DNA of 63,190 nt from Paucibacter sp. B2R-40 (GTDB lineage: Bacteria; Pseudomonadota; Gammaproteobacteria; Burkholderiales; Burkholderiaceae_C), in contig NZ_JAJIRP010000004.1 of the NCBI RefSeq assembly GCF_025717555.1, positions 235 to 63,424 of the forward strand. Reading direction: 5' to 3'. Under the pieces are notes generated by a model. That model saw only the letters and a list, made by a program, of their open reading frames with translations. It was not told where the DNA came from and made no database searches. How positions within the stretch are numbered: position 1 is the stretch's first letter; each line of letters begins with the position of its first letter. A program made the position numbers and the translations under genes. This document shows, piece after piece, positions 44,046 through 53,109 of the stretch.

Positions 44046-45980
44046 CTACTGATTCGCGGCCGGCCGCACCAAACTTGGCCGCGCACCAAAGCGCTTCAAG
44101 ATGGATTGCTCGATACCTGCGGCATCCAAACCGCAGGCACTCATCAAACTGGCAACGTCGCCATGCTCGATGTATTCATCCGGCAAACCGAGTTGCAGCA
44201 CTGGCAAATTGAAGCCAGCCGCTTGCATCGCCTCCATCACGGCCGAACCCGCGCCGCCCATCACGCAGCCGTCCTCGACCGTCACGAACGCATCATGCGT
44301 GCGCGCCAATTCGGCCACCAGAGCCTGATCCAGCGGCTTGACGAAGCGCATATTGGCCACCGTCGCATCAAGTTGCTCGCCCGCTTGCAAAGCCGGATAG
44401 AGCAAGGTGCCAAAGGCCAGTATGGCAATACGCGGCGTGTCTTGACCGGGGCGCGCCTGCACCTTGCTGGACTCACGCCTAATCTCGCCGCGCCCCCAGG
44501 CCTGTGCCGTCATTTCTTTCTCCAACGCGACACCTGCCCCGGCGCCACGCGGATAACGTACCGTCACTGGGCCATTGTGTTGATAGGCGGTGAACAGCGC
44601 CTGGCGGCATTCGTTCTCGTCGGCCGGCGTCAGCACGGCCATATTCGGGATGCAGCGCGTGAAGGCGATGTCGTAATTGCCGGCATGCGTGGCACCGTCG
44701 GCACCGACCAAACCGGCCCGGTCCAAGGCAAACACCACCGGCAGATTCTGCAGCGCCACGTCATGAATCAGCTGGTCATAGGCGCGCTGCAAAAAGGTCG
44801 AATAAATCGCCACCACCGGCTTCAAACCCTCACAGGCCAAGCCGGCAGCAAAGGTCACTGCATGTTGCTCGGCGATGCCCACATCGTGATAGCGGGTCGG
44901 GAAGCGCTTGTGGAACTCCACCATGCCGGAGCCCTCGCGCATCGCCGGCGTGATGCCGACCAAGCGCTTGTCCTGCTCGGCCATATCGCACAGCCACTCG
45001 CCAAACACTTGGGTGAAGGTCGTTTTGGCCGGTGTTGCAGATTTGACAAAACCAACCGCAGGATCAAACTTGCCGGGTGCGGCGTGGTACTTGACCGGGT
45101 CAGCCTCGGCCAGCTTGTAGCCCTGACCCTTCTTGGTCACCACATGCAGGAATTGCGGGCCTTTTTTGGCGCGCAGATTCTCCAGCGTAGGGATCAAGGC
45201 ATCCAGGTCGTGGCCGTCGATCGGACCGACATAGTTGAAACCGAACTCTTCGAAAATCGTGCCAGGCACAACCATGCCCTTGGTGTGCTCTTCGAAACGG
45301 CGGGCGAACTCATACAGCGGCGTGTTCTTCAATACCGACTTGGCACCTTCGCGGGCTGAAGAGTAAAAATTGCCGCTCATCAAACGCGCTAAATACTTGT
45401 TCAACGCTCCGACTGGCGGGCTGATCGACATATCGTTGTCGTTCAGAATCACCAGCATATTGCCCAGCAGGCCGCCATGCGGCACGCCGGCATTGTTAAG
45501 TGCCTCGAAAGCCATACCGGCGGTCATCGAGCCGTCGCCGATGATGGCCACGGCTCGGCGGTCTTCACCCTTGATCTTGGCTGCCATGGCCATGCCATGC
45601 GCGGCGGAGATCGAGGTGCTGGAATGGCCGGTACCGAAGGTATCAAAAGGACTTTCATCACGGCGCGGGAAGCCGCTGATGCCGCCCAGATGCCGGATCG
45701 TTGCCAGTTGTTCGCGCCGCCCGGTCAAGACCTTGTGCGGATAGGTCTGGTGACCCACATCCCAAACCAAACGGTCTTCCGGTGTATTGAACACGTAGTG
45801 CAACGCTACTGTGAGTTCGACCGTACCCAAATTGGAGCCCAAATGTCCACCAACCTTGGAGTTAGACAAGGTGTCCAGCACATAGGCACGCAACTCACCG
45901 GCCAGTTTGACCAATTCGCTGCGCGGCAAGCGGCGCAGGTCAGCCGGGCTGTCTATCGTTCGCAAGAGGGGGTAATTCAT
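44046..45980 (-). CDS. dxs: 1-deoxy-D-xylulose-5-phosphate synthase
   Basis: This 644-residue thiamine-diphosphate enzyme condenses pyruvate and glyceraldehyde-3-phosphate, the first step of the MEP isoprenoid pathway. The ThDP motif is [16 protein letters not shown]. The glutamate that activates ThDP lies in [15 protein letters not shown], and the N-terminal [19 protein letters not shown] is typical. It follows ispA by 14 bases, giving the common xseB–ispA–dxs order, so one transcript supplies both precursor and prenyl-chain synthesis. Confidence 0.97.
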   Translation of the reverse strand: MNYPLLRTIDSPADLRRLPRSELVKLAGELRAYVLDTLSNSKVGGHLGSNLGTVELTVALHYVFNTPEDRLVWDVGHQTYPHKVLTGRREQLATIRHLGGISGFPRRDESPFDTFGTGHSSTSISAAHGMAMAAKIKGEDRRAVAIIGDGSMTAGMAFEALNNAGVPHGGLLGNMLVILNDNDMSISPPVGALNKYLARLMSGNFYSSAREGAKSVLKNTPLYEFARRFEEHTKGMVVPGTIFEEFGFNYVGPIDGHDLDALIPTLENLRAKKGPQFLHVVTKKGQGYKLAEADPVKYHAAPGKFDPAVGFVKSATPAKTTFTQVFGEWLCDMAEQDKRLVGITPAMREGSGMVEFHKRFPTRYHDVGIAEQHAVTFAAGLACEGLKPVVAIYSTFLQRAYDQLIHDVALQNLPVVFALDRAGLVGADGATHAGNYDIAFTRCIPNMAVLTPADENECRQALFTAYQHNGPVTVRYPRGAGAGVALEKEMTAQAWGRGEIRRESSKVQARPGQDTPRIAILAFGTLLYPALQAGEQLDATVANMRFVKPLDQALVAELARTHDAFVTVEDGCVMGGAGSAVMEAMQAAGFNLPVLQLGLPDEYIEHGDVASLMSACGLDAAGIEQSILKRFGARPSLVRPAANQ

Positions 45981-45994
45981 CGCTGGGCCAGCTT

Positions 45995-46900
45995 TCAGTT
46001 ATCGCGCTCAACGACCATATCGGCCAACATACTCAACCAATCGGTATTGGGCAAGCCGCTGTCTGCCAACGCTTGCTGCGCCTGGCAGCGCAATTCTTGC
46101 GCCAAGGCCCGCGCCGGCGCCAAGCCCATCAGGCTGACATAGGTCGGCTTATTGGCGTCTTGGTCCTTGCCTGCCGTTTTGCCCAACACGTGCGACTCCT
46201 GGGTGACGTCCAAAATATCGTCAACGACCTGAAACGCAAGTCCCAGGGCCGCGCCGTACTCGGACAGCGCCGCTGTAGCCTGGGCCGAAGTCGCAGCACA
46301 GGCTGCACCCATCATCACGCTGGCTTGCAGCAGCACACCCGTCTTGCGTCTGTGCATATCGCGCAAAGTGACCTCGTCGAGTTGCAAACCCACGCTGGCC
46401 AGATCGATCGCCTGGCCGCCGGCCATGCCAGCATGGCCGGCGGAACGGGCCAATAGCGCGCACAACCTTGCCTGCAAGGCCGGCGCCACGCCGGTGTCGG
46501 GCGTCAACACATCAAAAGCCAGGGCCTGCATCGCGTCACCGGCCAACATCGCCTGCGCCTCTCCGAACTGCACATGCACGGTCGGCTTACCACGGCGCAA
46601 CACATCGTCGTCCATGCACGGCATATCGTCATGCACCAGCGAATAGGCGTGAATCAACTCCACCGCACAGGCGGCGCGCATGGCGGCCTCGCGGTCGCCG
46701 TCAACCGCCTCGCAAGTGGCCAGCACCAACAGCGGCCGCAACCGCTTGCCGCCATCAAGCACCGCGTAGCGCATCGCGACGCCCAGCCCCACTGGTGCAT
46801 CAATCGGCACAAAGCCGTCGAGCGCCGCCTCACAGGCAGCGAGCGAGCGCTGCATCCATTCTTCAAACTGACAGGCATTCACGCTCAGGACTCTCCCCAT
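45995..46900 (-). CDS. ispA: (2E,6E)-farnesyl diphosphate synthase
   Basis: This 301-residue short-chain prenyltransferase makes farnesyl diphosphate from dimethylallyl and isopentenyl diphosphate. The first aspartate-rich motif is DDMPCMDDD at 91-99 and the second is DDILD at 227-231. [11 protein letters not shown] at 50-60 binds isopentenyl diphosphate. The ATG at 46900 overlaps the xseB stop by 16 bases and has GAGG upstream. A GTG at 46882 is an alternative start. Confidence 0.95.
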   Translation of the reverse strand: MGRVLSVNACQFEEWMQRSLAACEAALDGFVPIDAPVGLGVAMRYAVLDGGKRLRPLLVLATCEAVDGDREAAMRAACAVELIHAYSLVHDDMPCMDDDVLRRGKPTVHVQFGEAQAMLAGDAMQALAFDVLTPDTGVAPALQARLCALLARSAGHAGMAGGQAIDLASVGLQLDEVTLRDMHRRKTGVLLQASVMMGAACAATSAQATAALSEYGAALGLAFQVVDDILDVTQESHVLGKTAGKDQDANKPTYVSLMGLAPARALAQELRCQAQQALADSGLPNTDWLSMLADMVVERDN

Positions 46901-47154
46901 TGTTTCAATTCCTCACCCTCCAGCACCTTGACTTGTTGTTCTACGGCCTGAAGACGCGAGCGGCAAAATCCCAGCAGTTCTGCCCCACGTCGGTAACTCT
47001 CGAGTAACTGATCCAGCGGCAATTGGCCCGCTTCCATAACGGCCACGAGCCGTTCCAACTCACCGAGCGCATGCTCGTAGCTGATGGAGGCTGCTTGTGC
47101 TGTACCTGCTGCCTCTTTCGAGGCGGCTTTGGCGCTTGTGCTGGATCTGGTCAT
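46885..47154 (-). CDS. xseB: Exodeoxyribonuclease VII small subunit
   Basis: This 89-residue helical protein contains [20 protein letters not shown] and [20 protein letters not shown], the XseB signature. With XseA it degrades single-stranded DNA to oligonucleotides. xseA is not in the window, which is usual. An Ala/Ser-rich tail precedes the domain. The start is either ATG at 47154 or at 47166, and no Shine-Dalgarno decides it. It opens the isoprenoid operon. Confidence 0.9.
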   Translation of the reverse strand: MTRSSTSAKAASKEAAGTAQAASISYEHALGELERLVAVMEAGQLPLDQLLESYRRGAELLGFCRSRLQAVEQQVKVLEGEELKQWGES

Positions 47155-47457
47155 TGCATTCTGCAAAAGCGGCGATTGTAGTCAGTGAGACCATGACGAC
47201 TGTCACAAGGCCACCACGCTCACCCAAAAGGGCATATTGACAACGCGCAACACGGCTTTTCGTCCACTGGGTACAATCGCGCCCTTTCTGGATCCACTTT
47301 TGATGGCTATCCAGCTTTTATTGTTTCGCGAACCCGGCAGCTGATTGACACCAGGCCGGCACAGGAATCCTGCCGCTTCGCAAGCGGGTCAGCCCCAAAC
47401 TCAGCCTGCCAGGTCCGAGGAAAAGGGCGACTGGATTCTCGGAGAACCGACTGGATC
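47155..47457. promoter_or_regulatory. Divergent promoter region xseB/Rieske oxygenase
   Basis: I see no gene in this 303-base gap. A possible -10 element TACAAT lies at 47272-47277 on the plus strand, but no good -35 is at the right distance. An isolated TTGACA sits at 47237-47242. Just before the oxygenase start the octamer GACTGGAT occurs twice, separated by 14 bases. Confidence 0.35.
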
Positions 47458-48570
47458 ATGTCCGACCTGAGTATTTCCCTCTCAGCGCTTGAACGCAGCA
47501 AGACGCAGTTACCGGTAAGTTCATATTTTGATGAGACCTTGTTCCGACAAGAACAGGCGCAACTCTTCCAGTACGGCCCACGCTATCTCGGTCACGCTTT
47601 GGCCATCCCCGAGATCGGCGACTTCTATGCGCTGCCGCAAGAAGGCGAAGGCAGGGCCTTGATTCGTACGCCCACAGGGCTTGAACTGATCTCTAACGTT
47701 TGCCGACATCGCCAGGCCGTGATGCTGCGCGGTCGCGGCAATACGCGCAGCCATATCGTCTGCCCGCTACACCGCTGGACTTATGACCTCAAAGGTGAAT
47801 TGGTCGGCGCACCGCATTTCGAGCAAGACCCTTGCCTGAATTTGAACCGCTACAAGCTGCGCGAATGGAACGGCTTGCTGTTCGAGGACAACGGTCACGA
47901 TGTCGCGGCCGAGTTGGCCAATCTGAGCGCTGCGGCCGAACTGGACTTTTCCGGCTATGTGCTGGACAAGGTCCATGTGCACCAATGCGACTACAACTGG
48001 AAGACCTTTATCGAGGTCTATCTGGAGGACTATCACGTCGGCCCCTTCCATCCTGGTCTGGGTCAATTTGTCACCTGCGACGACCTGACTTGGGAAATGG
48101 GCCGCCACCATTCGGTGCAAAAAGTCGGCATCCACAAAGACTTGGCCAAACCGGGCTCACCCGTCTACGAGCGCTGGCACGAGCAAGTGCTGAAGTTCGG
48201 CGGCGGCGAGACACCCAGGGCGGGTGCCATCTGGTTGACCTATTACCCTCACATCATGGTCGAGTGGTATCCGCATGTCTTGGTGGTGTCTACACTCTTC
48301 CCCAAGGGGCCGCAGCAGACCGCCAATATCGTCGAGTTCTACTACCCGGAAGAAATCGCTGCCTTCGAGCGCGACTTTGTCGAAGCCCATCAGGCCGCCT
48401 ATTTGGAAACCTGCGTCGAGGACGACGAGATCGCGTTGCGCATGGATGCCGGGCGGCGCGCCCTGCTGGAGCGCGGCGACAACGAGGTCGGCCCCTACCA
48501 AAGTCCGATGGAAGACGGCATGCAGCACTTCCATGAGTGGTACCGGCGAGAGATGAACATCAAGGCTTGA
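47458..48570 (+). CDS. Rieske non-heme iron oxygenase, alpha subunit type
   Basis: This 370-residue protein is related to aromatic-ring-hydroxylating dioxygenase alpha subunits. The Rieske [2Fe-2S] ligands are C82, H84, C102 and H105 (CRHRQAV and CPLHRW). The mononuclear iron site is in NWKTFIEVYLEDYHVGPFHPG at 180-200, giving H193 and H198. No ferredoxin, reductase or beta-subunit gene is adjacent, so it must borrow electrons from elsewhere. The substrate is unknown. It stands alone, with a terminator after it. Confidence 0.85.
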   Translation: MSDLSISLSALERSKTQLPVSSYFDETLFRQEQAQLFQYGPRYLGHALAIPEIGDFYALPQEGEGRALIRTPTGLELISNVCRHRQAVMLRGRGNTRSHIVCPLHRWTYDLKGELVGAPHFEQDPCLNLNRYKLREWNGLLFEDNGHDVAAELANLSAAAELDFSGYVLDKVHVHQCDYNWKTFIEVYLEDYHVGPFHPGLGQFVTCDDLTWEMGRHHSVQKVGIHKDLAKPGSPVYERWHEQVLKFGGGETPRAGAIWLTYYPHIMVEWYPHVLVVSTLFPKGPQQTANIVEFYYPEEIAAFERDFVEAHQAAYLETCVEDDEIALRMDAGRRALLERGDNEVGPYQSPMEDGMQHFHEWYRREMNIKA

Positions 48571-48587
48571 ACGCTTTCAGCCCAACG

Positions 48588-48620
48588 CGCCCCGCTCAGC
48601 CTCGCTGCCGGGGCGTTTTT
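48588..48620 (+). terminator. Rho-independent terminator of the Rieske gene
   Basis: CGCCCCG (48588-48594) pairs with CGGGGCG (48609-48615), followed by TTTTT. It stands just after the oxygenase stop and before sseA. Confidence 0.85.
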
Positions 48621-48665
48621 CATGGCATGGCCATAATGCTTTCAGTCAACTCAGGCCAAGGCATC

Positions 48666-49529
48666 ATGAACAAGACAAACTACCGGACACTCATCTCGGT
48701 GTCTCAACTGCAAGACCTGACCCTGGGCGGGCAGCCTCCGCTCTTGATTGACGTCAGCTTTGACCTGACCGACACCGAAGCCGGCCAGGCCGCTTATGCC
48801 CTGGCGCATTTGCCCGGCGCCCATTACTTGCACCTAGACCGTGAACTCAGCGGCTCCAAAGTGAATGAGCAGGGCCAGTTTCGAGGCCGCCACCCACTCC
48901 CAGAGCGGGTCGACTTCGCGCGTCGCCTCGCCGAACTCGGCCTGCACCCGGGCCAGCAAGTGGTCGCCTACGACGGCCAAGGCGGCATGTATGCAGCCAG
49001 GCTTTGGTGGATGCTGCGCTGGCTGGGCCATGACCAAGTGGCGGTGCTGGACGGCGGGCTGCAGGCGTGGCTGGCAGCGGGCCTGCCCATGAGCATGGCC
49101 ACCCCGACCGCGTTGCCGACCGACTTTACTGCTCGCGAATGCCTGTCCCCCAGTCTGAATGCCGACCAGTTGCAGATGCGTCTGGGTCAAGTCAGGTTGA
49201 TCGACGCGCGGGCGCCTGAGCGCTTTCGCGGCGAGGTCGAACCCCTGGATAAACAAGCGGGCCACATCCCCGGTGCCAGCAACCGTCTGTTCAAGAACAA
49301 TTTGCAAGCCAATGGTTGCTTCAAGAGCGCAGACGAGTTGCGGGTTGAATTCACAAGTTTGCTGGCACCGCTGGCGCCCTCAGACATCGTCCACCAATGC
49401 GGCTCTGGGGTAACCGCTTGCCACAATCTACTGGCGATGGAATATGCAGGCTTGACCGGATCAATGCTCTACCCCGGCTCCTGGAGCGAATGGTCGGCCG
49501 ACCCGCGCCGCCCCATCGCCAAGGGCTAG
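48666..49529 (+). CDS. sseA: 3-mercaptopyruvate/thiosulfate sulfurtransferase
   Basis: This 287-residue protein has two rhodanese domains. The catalytic cysteine is C245 in the loop CGSGVTAC, the form seen in mercaptopyruvate sulfurtransferases such as E. coli SseA, so that activity is favoured over thiosulfate. The first domain is inactive, with DGQGG where the cysteine loop would be. The ATG at 48666 fits; the longer frame to 48537 overlaps the previous terminator. It may also donate sulfur to carriers, but no link to the MoaD-like protein is visible. Confidence 0.9.
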   Translation: MNKTNYRTLISVSQLQDLTLGGQPPLLIDVSFDLTDTEAGQAAYALAHLPGAHYLHLDRELSGSKVNEQGQFRGRHPLPERVDFARRLAELGLHPGQQVVAYDGQGGMYAARLWWMLRWLGHDQVAVLDGGLQAWLAAGLPMSMATPTALPTDFTARECLSPSLNADQLQMRLGQVRLIDARAPERFRGEVEPLDKQAGHIPGASNRLFKNNLQANGCFKSADELRVEFTSLLAPLAPSDIVHQCGSGVTACHNLLAMEYAGLTGSMLYPGSWSEWSADPRRPIAKG

Positions 49530-49632
49530 CTGCTGACGGCCTTGGGGGATGGTGCCCACCCTTGATATAGCGCAAGATAGCCGCGCCCTCGCGGCATCAC
49601 ACTGCAGACTATTTCAACGGAGGATTGTCATC

Positions 49633-50067
49633 ATGTTCAAGCGAATTCTTGTTCCCACCGACGGCTCTGAAATCAGCGCCAAGGCTCTCAACACCGCCGT
49701 CGGCATGGCGCGGATTCACGGCGCTACTTTGTATGCCTTGAGCGTCAAAGAGCCCTTCCCTTACAGCGCCGTGTCCGAGATGCAGCCGACGCCACCGCAA
49801 GAGTTTTTTGATGTGCAGGAGCGCATCGCAGCGGCGCGCGTCAAAGAAGCCATGGACGCAGCCGCAGCCGCCGGCGTCGCCTGCGAAGGCCATACCGTTG
49901 AGGCCTTGCATGCGTGGGAGGCGATCATCGAACACGCCAACAGCAACCAATGTGACTTGGTCGTTATGGCTTCGCACGGCCGGCGCGGTGTGCAGGCCTT
50001 GCTGCTCGGCAGCGAGACTCAAAAAGTGCTGACGCACTGCACGACGCCGGTCTTGGTCGTTCGTTAA
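49633..50067 (+). CDS. Universal stress protein, UspA family
   Basis: This 144-residue single-domain Usp protein has the nucleotide-binding pattern G-2x-G-9x-G in ASHGRRGVQALLLGSETQKV, and the start FKRILVPTDGSE. It is probably an ATP-binding stress-survival protein. GGAGG lies upstream of the ATG at 49633. It stands between sseA and a convergent ZIP transporter gene, with no terminator that I can see. Confidence 0.92.
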   Translation: MFKRILVPTDGSEISAKALNTAVGMARIHGATLYALSVKEPFPYSAVSEMQPTPPQEFFDVQERIAAARVKEAMDAAAAAGVACEGHTVEALHAWEAIIEHANSNQCDLVVMASHGRRGVQALLLGSETQKVLTHCTTPVLVVR

Positions 50068-50094
50068 ATTCCGCAGGCGGTCGCTAAGGCAGAC

Positions 50095-50874
50095 TCAATG
50101 GCCGTGGTGTGAAACCGCCACGACCAGCAAGACCAAGCCCAGTCCGCCACCCAGCCAGGCGAGTTGCGCAGCAGTCTCGCGCCAGGGCAGACGACGCTGC
50201 AACTGCGGAATCAAATCCGCCACCGCCACATAGATAAAGCTGCTGCTGGCGGCCACCAGCAAATAGGGGAACAAGCTTTCCCAGGGGCCCACCAGAAAGT
50301 AGCCGACCACGCCGCCCATCACCGCCGCCAGGCCCGACAGCGCGTTGAACAACAAGGCTTTCGAGCGCGAAAAGCCGGCATTCAGCAGCACGATGTAGTC
50401 GCCCACCTCTTGCGGAATCTCATGCGCAATGATGGCCAATGAGGTCACCAAACCTAGATAGGGGTCGGTCAAGAACGCCGCCGCGATGATGATGCCGTCA
50501 CAGAAGTTGTGAATGCTGTCGCCGACCAACACGCTGACGCCGCCCTTGCCCGCCTGCTCAACGTCAAAGTGGTGATGATGGTGATGGCCGTCGCCTTCAT
50601 GGTGATGGGTATGGCGGTACAACTCGGCCTTCTCCAGCAAGAAGAAGAACATCAAGCCGCCCAGCAAGGTCATGAACAAGGACTGCGGGCTGGCGCGCCC
50701 ATCAAAAGCTTCGGGCAAGACCTGCAACAGCGCCGTACCCAGCAGGATGCCGGTGGACAAGCTGACCAGATGTTTGACCACGCGGCCCAACAGGCTCACG
50801 GTCAGGCTGGCTGCGATCAATACTGACAAGAGCCCGCCGGCCAAGGTCGCCAGCACGATATAGAGAAGAGTCAT
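50095..50874 (-). CDS. ZIP-family divalent metal transporter
   Basis: This 259-residue inner-membrane protein has about eight helices. The binuclear metal site motifs of ZIP proteins are present: HNFCDG at 122-127 and HEIPQEVGDY at 151-160. A cytoplasmic loop at 88-102 is very rich in histidine (HTHHHEGDG followed by six His) and may sense or buffer zinc. The protein should import zinc or another divalent metal, with exact specificity unknown. Length and the His loop resemble ZIP rather than ZupT proteins. Confidence 0.92.
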   Translation of the reverse strand: MTLLYIVLATLAGGLLSVLIAASLTVSLLGRVVKHLVSLSTGILLGTALLQVLPEAFDGRASPQSLFMTLLGGLMFFFLLEKAELYRHTHHHEGDGHHHHHHFDVEQAGKGGVSVLVGDSIHNFCDGIIIAAAFLTDPYLGLVTSLAIIAHEIPQEVGDYIVLLNAGFSRSKALLFNALSGLAAVMGGVVGYFLVGPWESLFPYLLVAASSSFIYVAVADLIPQLQRRLPWRETAAQLAWLGGGLGLVLLVVAVSHHGH

Positions 50875-50904
50875 GTTTTTCCAGTGAACTGCAGGCCCAA
50901 ACTA

Positions 50905-51054
50905 GAACCGCGCCCAGTCGGCGCGGTTCGATCGGTTCAGGCAGCCGCGCATCGCGCCGGCCGAAACCGCATCTTATCAACCGTGTCAAGCGCCTCGCCG
51001 ACGCTGCGATCAAGCGCAGGCTGTTGTTATCCGGCGCAAGCGCCCATGCGCCGG
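50905..51054. repeat. Two hairpins in the ZIP/ppx divergent gap
   Basis: The gap (50875-51111) carries GAACCGCGCC (50905-50914) paired with GGCGCGGTTC (50920-50929), and CCGGCGCA (51031-51038) paired with TGCGCCGG (51047-51054). Both stems are perfect. A TTGACT near 51082 could be a -35 for ppx. I see no gene in the gap. Confidence 0.6.
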
Positions 51055-51111
51055 CATGAAAGCATGTCACTTGTCCCGAAATTGACTTCATTTCCACCGA
51101 CAATCGCGCGC

Positions 51112-52638
51112 ATGAATTTGCCCGCTATTGCCTTGAGTTCCGATCTAGCCGCACCACTCGCCGCCATTGACATGGGCTCCAACAGCTTCCGACTGGAGAT
51201 CGCGCACATGCCGCGCGGCCAGTACAAGCGCCTCGAATACCTGAAGGAAACCGTACGCTTAGGCGCAGGCCTCGACGCAGAGGGCATGCTGACCGAAGCC
51301 GCGATGCAGCGCGGCCTCGATTGCCTGGCTCGCTTTGCCAAGCGCCTGAACGGCTTCCCGGCCGTACGCGTGCGGGCCGTAGCCACACAAACGCTACGCG
51401 AGGCACGCAACCGCAACGCTTTTTTAGAGCGTGCCAAGGAAACCCTGGGCTTCCCGATTGAAGTGATCTCGGGGCGCGAAGAAGCGCGGCTGATCTTTGC
51501 CGGGGTGGCGCGCATGCAGCCCTCCAACTTGCCGCGCTTGGTGATCGACATCGGCGGGCGCTCGACCGAGATGATTCTGGGCAAGGGCCGCAAGCCGCAA
51601 CGGGCCGAATCTTTTCAGGTCGGCAGCGTCAGCCTGTCCTTGCGCTTTTTCCCCGAGGGCAAATTCACTGCAGACGCCTTCCGTGCGGCGCAGGTCGCAG
51701 CCGGCGCCGAGTTGGAAGAAGCCCTGACGCTGTTCAAGCCCGCCCTGTGGCAGGAGGCGCTGGGCTCCTCGGGCACGGTCGGCGCGGTGGCGCAAATTCT
51801 GGCCGCCAGCGGCGTCACCGATGGCCGTATCACCCAAGCCGGCCTGCGCTGGTGTATCGAGCAGGCCTTGGCTGCGGGCAGCATGGACAAACTCAAGCTG
51901 GCGGGCCTGAAGGAAGACCGCCGCGCCGTGGTCGGTGGCGGGCTGTGCATTCTCTACACCTTGCTGACGCAGTTCGGCATCGATGAGTTGCTGCCGGCCA
52001 AGGGTGCGCTGCGCCAGGGCGTTATCTTTGATCTGATCGAGCGACTGGAGGCCGAAAGTGCCGCCGCGCTGGGCCTCACCGCGCTGGACATGCGCGACGC
52101 CTCGGTGGCCGGCCTGCAGCGGCGCTTTTCGGTCGATTTGGAACAGGCCGGCCGTGTGCAAGCAGTGGCCGAAGCTCTGCACCAGCAGTTGCTGCCGCGC
52201 GCGGACGCCGAACGCAAGCGTGAACTGAGTTGGGCGGCCGCCCTGCACGAGATCGGCATGATGGTCTCTCACCACGACCACCACCGCCATAGCGCTTATT
52301 TGTTGGCCCATGTGGACGCGGCCGGTTTCTCCCAAGACCAGCTCAAGCGCCTGGGCGACCTGGCCCTGGGTCAGCGCGGCGGCCTGCGCAAACTGGATGG
52401 TTTACTGGAAGATGAGGGCCTGCTCTGGCAGTTGCTGAGCCTGCGTCTGGCCTTGATCAAATGCCATGCCCGCAGCGAAGTCAATCCACTGGCCATGCGC
52501 CTGAGCCGGCAAGGCCGACGGGTGCAATTGACGCTGGCCAAAGGCTGGGCCGCCGATCACCCCAGAACCAACTTCTTGCTGCAAGAGGAAGCACTGGCCT
52601 GGGGCCGCAGCGGCATGTTGGAGCTGACGATCGCTTAA
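51112..52638 (+). CDS. ppx: Exopolyphosphatase Ppx/GppA family
   Basis: This 508-residue enzyme removes terminal phosphate from polyphosphate, and relatives also act on pppGpp. The ASKHA-fold motifs AAIDMGSNSFRLEI and VIDIGGRSTEMILG are clear. The C-terminal HD-like part contains WAAALHEIGMMVSHHDHHRHS. The ATG at 51112 gives the family start; the frame runs open upstream to 50884 without support. It is convergent with sixA, and the two stop codons overlap in TTAA. ppk1 is nearby, so the polyphosphate cycle is encoded here. Confidence 0.94.
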   Translation: MNLPAIALSSDLAAPLAAIDMGSNSFRLEIAHMPRGQYKRLEYLKETVRLGAGLDAEGMLTEAAMQRGLDCLARFAKRLNGFPAVRVRAVATQTLREARNRNAFLERAKETLGFPIEVISGREEARLIFAGVARMQPSNLPRLVIDIGGRSTEMILGKGRKPQRAESFQVGSVSLSLRFFPEGKFTADAFRAAQVAAGAELEEALTLFKPALWQEALGSSGTVGAVAQILAASGVTDGRITQAGLRWCIEQALAAGSMDKLKLAGLKEDRRAVVGGGLCILYTLLTQFGIDELLPAKGALRQGVIFDLIERLEAESAAALGLTALDMRDASVAGLQRRFSVDLEQAGRVQAVAEALHQQLLPRADAERKRELSWAAALHEIGMMVSHHDHHRHSAYLLAHVDAAGFSQDQLKRLGDLALGQRGGLRKLDGLLEDEGLLWQLLSLRLALIKCHARSEVNPLAMRLSRQGRRVQLTLAKGWAADHPRTNFLLQEEALAWGRSGMLELTIA

Positions 52639-53096
52639 AGAAAATCGGGCGCCTGCATCGCCTGCAGCAGCACCTCGGACTGCCCGTCGCGCAAGCGCGA
52701 GCGCAGCCACCACACCGCACCTTTCTTGACCGCCCAGGCTTGATCATGGCCGGTCAGCAGCAGCGAAGCCAGCAAACCCAAGGTGGGCTGATGACCGATC
52801 AACAGCGTCGGTTCGGTCGCATCCGGCCAGCGCGCGGCGGCCAGCAGATCTTCGACGCTGGCATCCGGCGCGATGCTGGGCACGATACGGAATTCGCGCC
52901 CCAAGGCCTCGGCCGTGCTGACGGTGCGCTGCGCCGGGCTGACCAGCACACGTGTGCTGGCCGTCATGCGCTGGTTCAACCAGGCTGCCATGCGCTTGGC
53001 CTGGCGCTCACCCTTGGGCGTCAGACAACGCTGCAGGTCGGTGCCGCCTTCGCGCAGCAATTCGGCCTCGGCATGACGCCACAAGATCAAGTCCAT
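52635..53096 (-). CDS. sixA: Phosphohistidine phosphatase SixA
   Basis: This 153-residue member of the histidine-phosphatase superfamily has the catalytic RHAEAE at 7-12 and a second active-site histidine in LIGHQPTLG. E. coli SixA dephosphorylates histidine-phosphotransfer proteins. It follows ppk1 by 13 bases on the same strand, and its stop overlaps the ppx stop. The position between ppk1 and ppx is common in betaproteobacteria. Confidence 0.9.
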   Translation of the reverse strand: MDLILWRHAEAELLREGGTDLQRCLTPKGERQAKRMAAWLNQRMTASTRVLVSPAQRTVSTAEALGREFRIVPSIAPDASVEDLLAAARWPDATEPTLLIGHQPTLGLLASLLLTGHDQAWAVKKGAVWWLRSRLRDGQSEVLLQAMQAPDFL

Positions 53097-53109
53097 TGCG
53101 CCAGCCCCC

